In this document: positions 61,182 to 64,000 of the stretch, piece after piece
Layout: each line of letters opens with the position of its first letter
Numbering within the stretch: the first letter of the stretch is position 1
Assembly: GCF_001039355.2 (NCBI RefSeq)
Contig: NW_019773814.1
Coordinates: 155,838 to 219,837, forward strand
Source of the DNA: Lingula anatina
Taxonomy: Eukaryota; Brachiopoda; Lingulata; Lingulida; Lingulidae
Reading direction: 5' to 3'
DNA length: 64,000 nucleotides
Position numbers and translations under genes: made by a program
Notes under the pieces: generated by a model
What the model was told of the DNA's origin: nothing
Databases searched by the model: none
The model's input: only the letters and a program-made list of their open reading frames with translations

Positions 61182-62655
61182 CACCCACCCACCCGCACGT
61201 GATCAACTTCGAGGGAGTTCATCGGAGGAACCCTGGGTGGTAGGTAAATTCACTTTTTTTTACATAAACACAAGAATACACACCAAATTAAATAATCACA
61301 GAATAACCATTTCTTCGTCCTAAATGTGCCCATAAAATATACTCAGCACCTTACAGTAACCAAAATAGTAGTTTTTTTTTAATTCTGCGGTTCCCCAAAC
61401 TAGGCCACACAACCGACGTTAGAAATAACAAGACCATATATCTATAAGTCAATTCAAATGTACTTTATTTTCATACTAATACATGCTTATGCATGATTAT
61501 TTACAAAGGGTACAAAAATGGTCTCTTTTATTTAATTCTTTTATTATTTTGCTCAGTATGCGATGTCCTAATAAATGTAATTGCAAAACATTTTTTACTT
61601 ATCCTACTTGTAAAAACTTTGACATCAATCTAATTTCGGGTTAAATTCTGATATCGTTTACAATTACTGATATTAGAAAGGCAGGGACCATTTTCTTAAG
61701 TTTTTCTTTTTGTTTTGTTTTTTATAAAAGCAATTGCAGTTGACAGGCGTACCAGTTACCTGAAACTCAACAGATCATCATATTCTCTCCTTTCACCTTT
61801 TTTTATCAAATACAATTTCCTTCGAGTTGACAGAGCTCAGTTATCAAATCTACTTAAATATATATTCTTTATAACCTAAAACAACTGGGTGTGGATATAC
61901 TGAACGAATAAACAACGCATTTTTGAAGTATTTTATAATAATTTATAACACCATATATGACCAATCCAGTTTTTCAATTAAAATCAATATTCATATATTT
62001 CACAGAGAATTAACAATAGAAGGTAGAACTTGATATTAAACTATACAAAAATCATGCAAGTACTTACTAACATGCGTTTTTTAGTATTCTGTTCAGTTTA
62101 CATTTTTCAACGCTAACATTTTATATAAATTGAGTCCACTGAATTTGTTTTAGTTAAAACTTAACATACCTGACCAAAAAATCAGCGATGCGAAAAAAAT
62201 CTCGATAATATAACATAAACAGACTTCAAAATATTTTACGTGTTTACAGAAGTGCTAAAATGAAGCCAGGCTTAAGGCTGTGGGTTTTCTTTTCGTTAAT
62301 GTTACACTAGCGGATTCAGTACGGATATATATCTTATGAGATCTCCTAAATGTGGTAATAATTTTAGTTAATAATTTTACTGAAAGCAACATCACTATTA
62401 TCCCTTTAAGCATTAACTAGACTCCTACATGTAGTATCACAAATCTTGAAGAGGCCTATTATGTCATTGTTGTCTTGCTATGATAAAAACTATAGCAGGA
62501 TTTTAATCATTTTTGTTTGTGGTGGGAGAGAGAGAGCGAGAAAAACATGGAAAGAGATTGACTTACGGTTTACTCTTTTAGAACAAATCCTTAGGTAAGG
62601 CATCCTGCTCCGACGGTCAATACCGCAGCTAGTGTGATTCCACAAAGAATGATAA

Positions 62656-62690
62656 TGTAAAGAGTAAAAAGTAAAGAGTAAATAGTAAAA
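62656..62690 (+). repeat. Imperfect (GTAAA)n minisatellite
   Basis: GTAAAGAGTAAAAAGTAAAG and following units repeat a GTAAA core with a 5-8 bp period. Confidence 0.85.
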
Positions 62691-62823
62691 ATATAATGCA
62701 CAAAACAGACATGGAGGTTAGGCGCAGTGTATTCAGCCATGTATTTGGGTCACCGGCTGTCCCTAATTATATATACTACTGTTCTTTCTGACCAAACGGT
62801 TTTCACCTGACAAGACCGTACTG

Positions 62824-62846
62824 CAGCGCCATCTGGGGGCAACAGA
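62824..62846 (-). promoter_or_regulatory. CTCF-like motif
   Basis: The minus strand reads GCCCCCAGATGGCGCTGCAG. This matches 14 of 15 positions of the CTCF core CCASYAGRKGGCRSY as I remember it, including AGATGGCGC, which is shared by vertebrate and insect sites. Occupancy is unknown. Confidence 0.35.
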
Positions 62847-63539
62847 GGTTCAGGAACTCCTGTTTATTATTCTGGTAACCAGCAAAAGGATATATGGATC
62901 GATATCTTTATGTATATACCTATATATGGTGTTAACTAAGTTTAACCTTAATGGAAATAAACCCGGATCAAGGAAGTAGTTGGTAGACATCTACTTCCTT
63001 AATTGAATAAACAAAGCTTCTTTCGGTTCTTAGGAAAGATTGTTTTATTTCTATGACAGCAAAATGAACTAGATCTACGTGATGTAATAAAAAACGAGAA
63101 TAGAATATTTACAGACACTTAACAAAAAATTAATCTGCCTATATACAGGTACCAGTGAATTGAGTCTACGCATGATAGATAATTATAGAGATGAAACGTA
63201 AAATAACTTGGAATTTCAGCAATTTTCCTATCAGCATTGATTGTCTAACTTAAAAGAGTAACTTATAAATATAAGTGTGTGGGTGTGTGTAAAATACAAA
63301 AAGGAAACACTATATGGTTTTGTAAAGAAATGTTAAGCTCGACCTTGAGCCCTCATATAACTAGTAATAATTGATCTGGGTTGGACAAATGTGTGAGACG
63401 AATAGGTCAATATATTGAAAGAAAATAACAAAGCTTATCTTTAAAAAACATTGGTTTTCACGGTGAAACGCTGTAATTGCTCTATGTAATATTACATAAT
63501 CGACTTCTTTACCTCACGCATCTTTTATTTGTCCTCCAG

Positions 63540-63541
<2 letters not shown>

Positions 63542-63571
<30 letters not shown>
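63542..63571 (+). repeat. (GA)n microsatellite
   Basis: A GA run directly after a splice-acceptor-like TTTGTCCTCCAG. The open frame through it is a Glu/Arg repeat translation. Confidence 0.95.
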
Positions 63572-63574
<3 letters not shown>

Positions 63575-64000
63575 ATGGACAAAAAGATGAAAAACAGAGA
63601 GAACGCAAAAGGATGAATGAGCAGAAAAACAGAGAAAGACGGGTTGATATGGGGTACATGCATGTATCAATATTATCAGCCCATATGAAGGAGATAAAGA
63701 ACAGCTACTAGTACCTGTGGTCGCACTCCAAAATAGCATCTGTGCACCCTGAGTAGAAAGGATCACGTCAAAACCCAAGGTGCTGTATGTTTCATATTCC
63801 ATTAAGAGTGCTGTTAATTGCACCGCTTGCACTTTTCCAGGTAAATAAACGCATAAACACTACGTTGATTCTCACACGAGGTGTAGGGACTACATATTTG
63901 AAGATTTTTCTCTTACATGATTCAGCTACAGCAGCACATCTGATACATCTGTTCCTTTTCCTCACGAACAAAACTATGAGGATTCTCTACGCAATAAACA

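Larger units (their letters stand above)
59759..64000. other. Right-hand stretch, no gene firmly supported
   Basis: AT-rich sequence with a tRNA-like SINE remnant (61111-61181), a GTAAA minisatellite (62656-62690), a CTCF-like motif (62824-62846), a 10-bp perfect hairpin (62970-63000) and a GA microsatellite (63542-63571). Open frames at 59909-60136, 61045-61323 and 63529-63711 look like chance or repeat translations. Confidence 0.5.

Overview
This window is a piece of an animal nuclear genome. It is AT-rich, has long introns and wide intergenic space, and is crowded with CT, CA and GA microsatellites and short non-autonomous repeats. The recognisable proteins (POLD2, a Mist1/Dimmed bHLH factor, and a cysteine-rich secreted protein of a type I associate with molluscs and other invertebrates) together with the repeat types point to a marine lophotrochozoan, most likely a mollusc. 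The class cannot be fixed from what is visible. There are no operons, CRISPR arrays, viral genes or bacterial features.

Layout. (1) 1-10.1 kb, plus strand: the 3' end of POLD2, the small subunit of DNA polymerase delta. Its last two coding exons are separated by an intron of about 7.4 kb that contains three short hairpin or inverted-repeat elements. The rest of the gene lies left of the window. (2) 10.1-27.2 kb: no gene that I can support. It holds more copies of the dispersed repeats, a tRNA-derived SINE remnant, two copies of a palindromic 'CCTCC...GGAGG' element and compound microsatellites. (3) 27.2-27.8 kb, minus strand: an intact single-exon coding region for a Mist1/Dimmed-type bHLH factor (BHLHA15). 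A splice acceptor sits three bases before the start codon. (4) 27.8-53 kb: noncoding or unrecognised. It includes an 830-bp near-identical duplication joined at a single N (probably two haplotype copies), a 236-base N gap, several CT-rich microsatellites and more dispersed elements. (5) 53.4-57.0 kb, plus strand: a complete secreted, probably GPI-anchored, 487-residue cysteine-rich glycoprotein with a ShK-like knot between two related modules, encoded in one exon behind a 5' UTR intron. (6) 57-64 kb: weak candidate exons on both strands, a tRNA-like SINE remnant, a CTCF-like motif and microsatellites.

The three genes are unrelated in function (DNA replication, secretory-cell identity, cell surface or secreted protein), and nothing suggests they act together. 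I did not find a clear new biological system. The most interesting material is a set of short, hairpin-forming dispersed repeat families, three of them seen in two or more diverged copies here, and the secreted multi-module protein.
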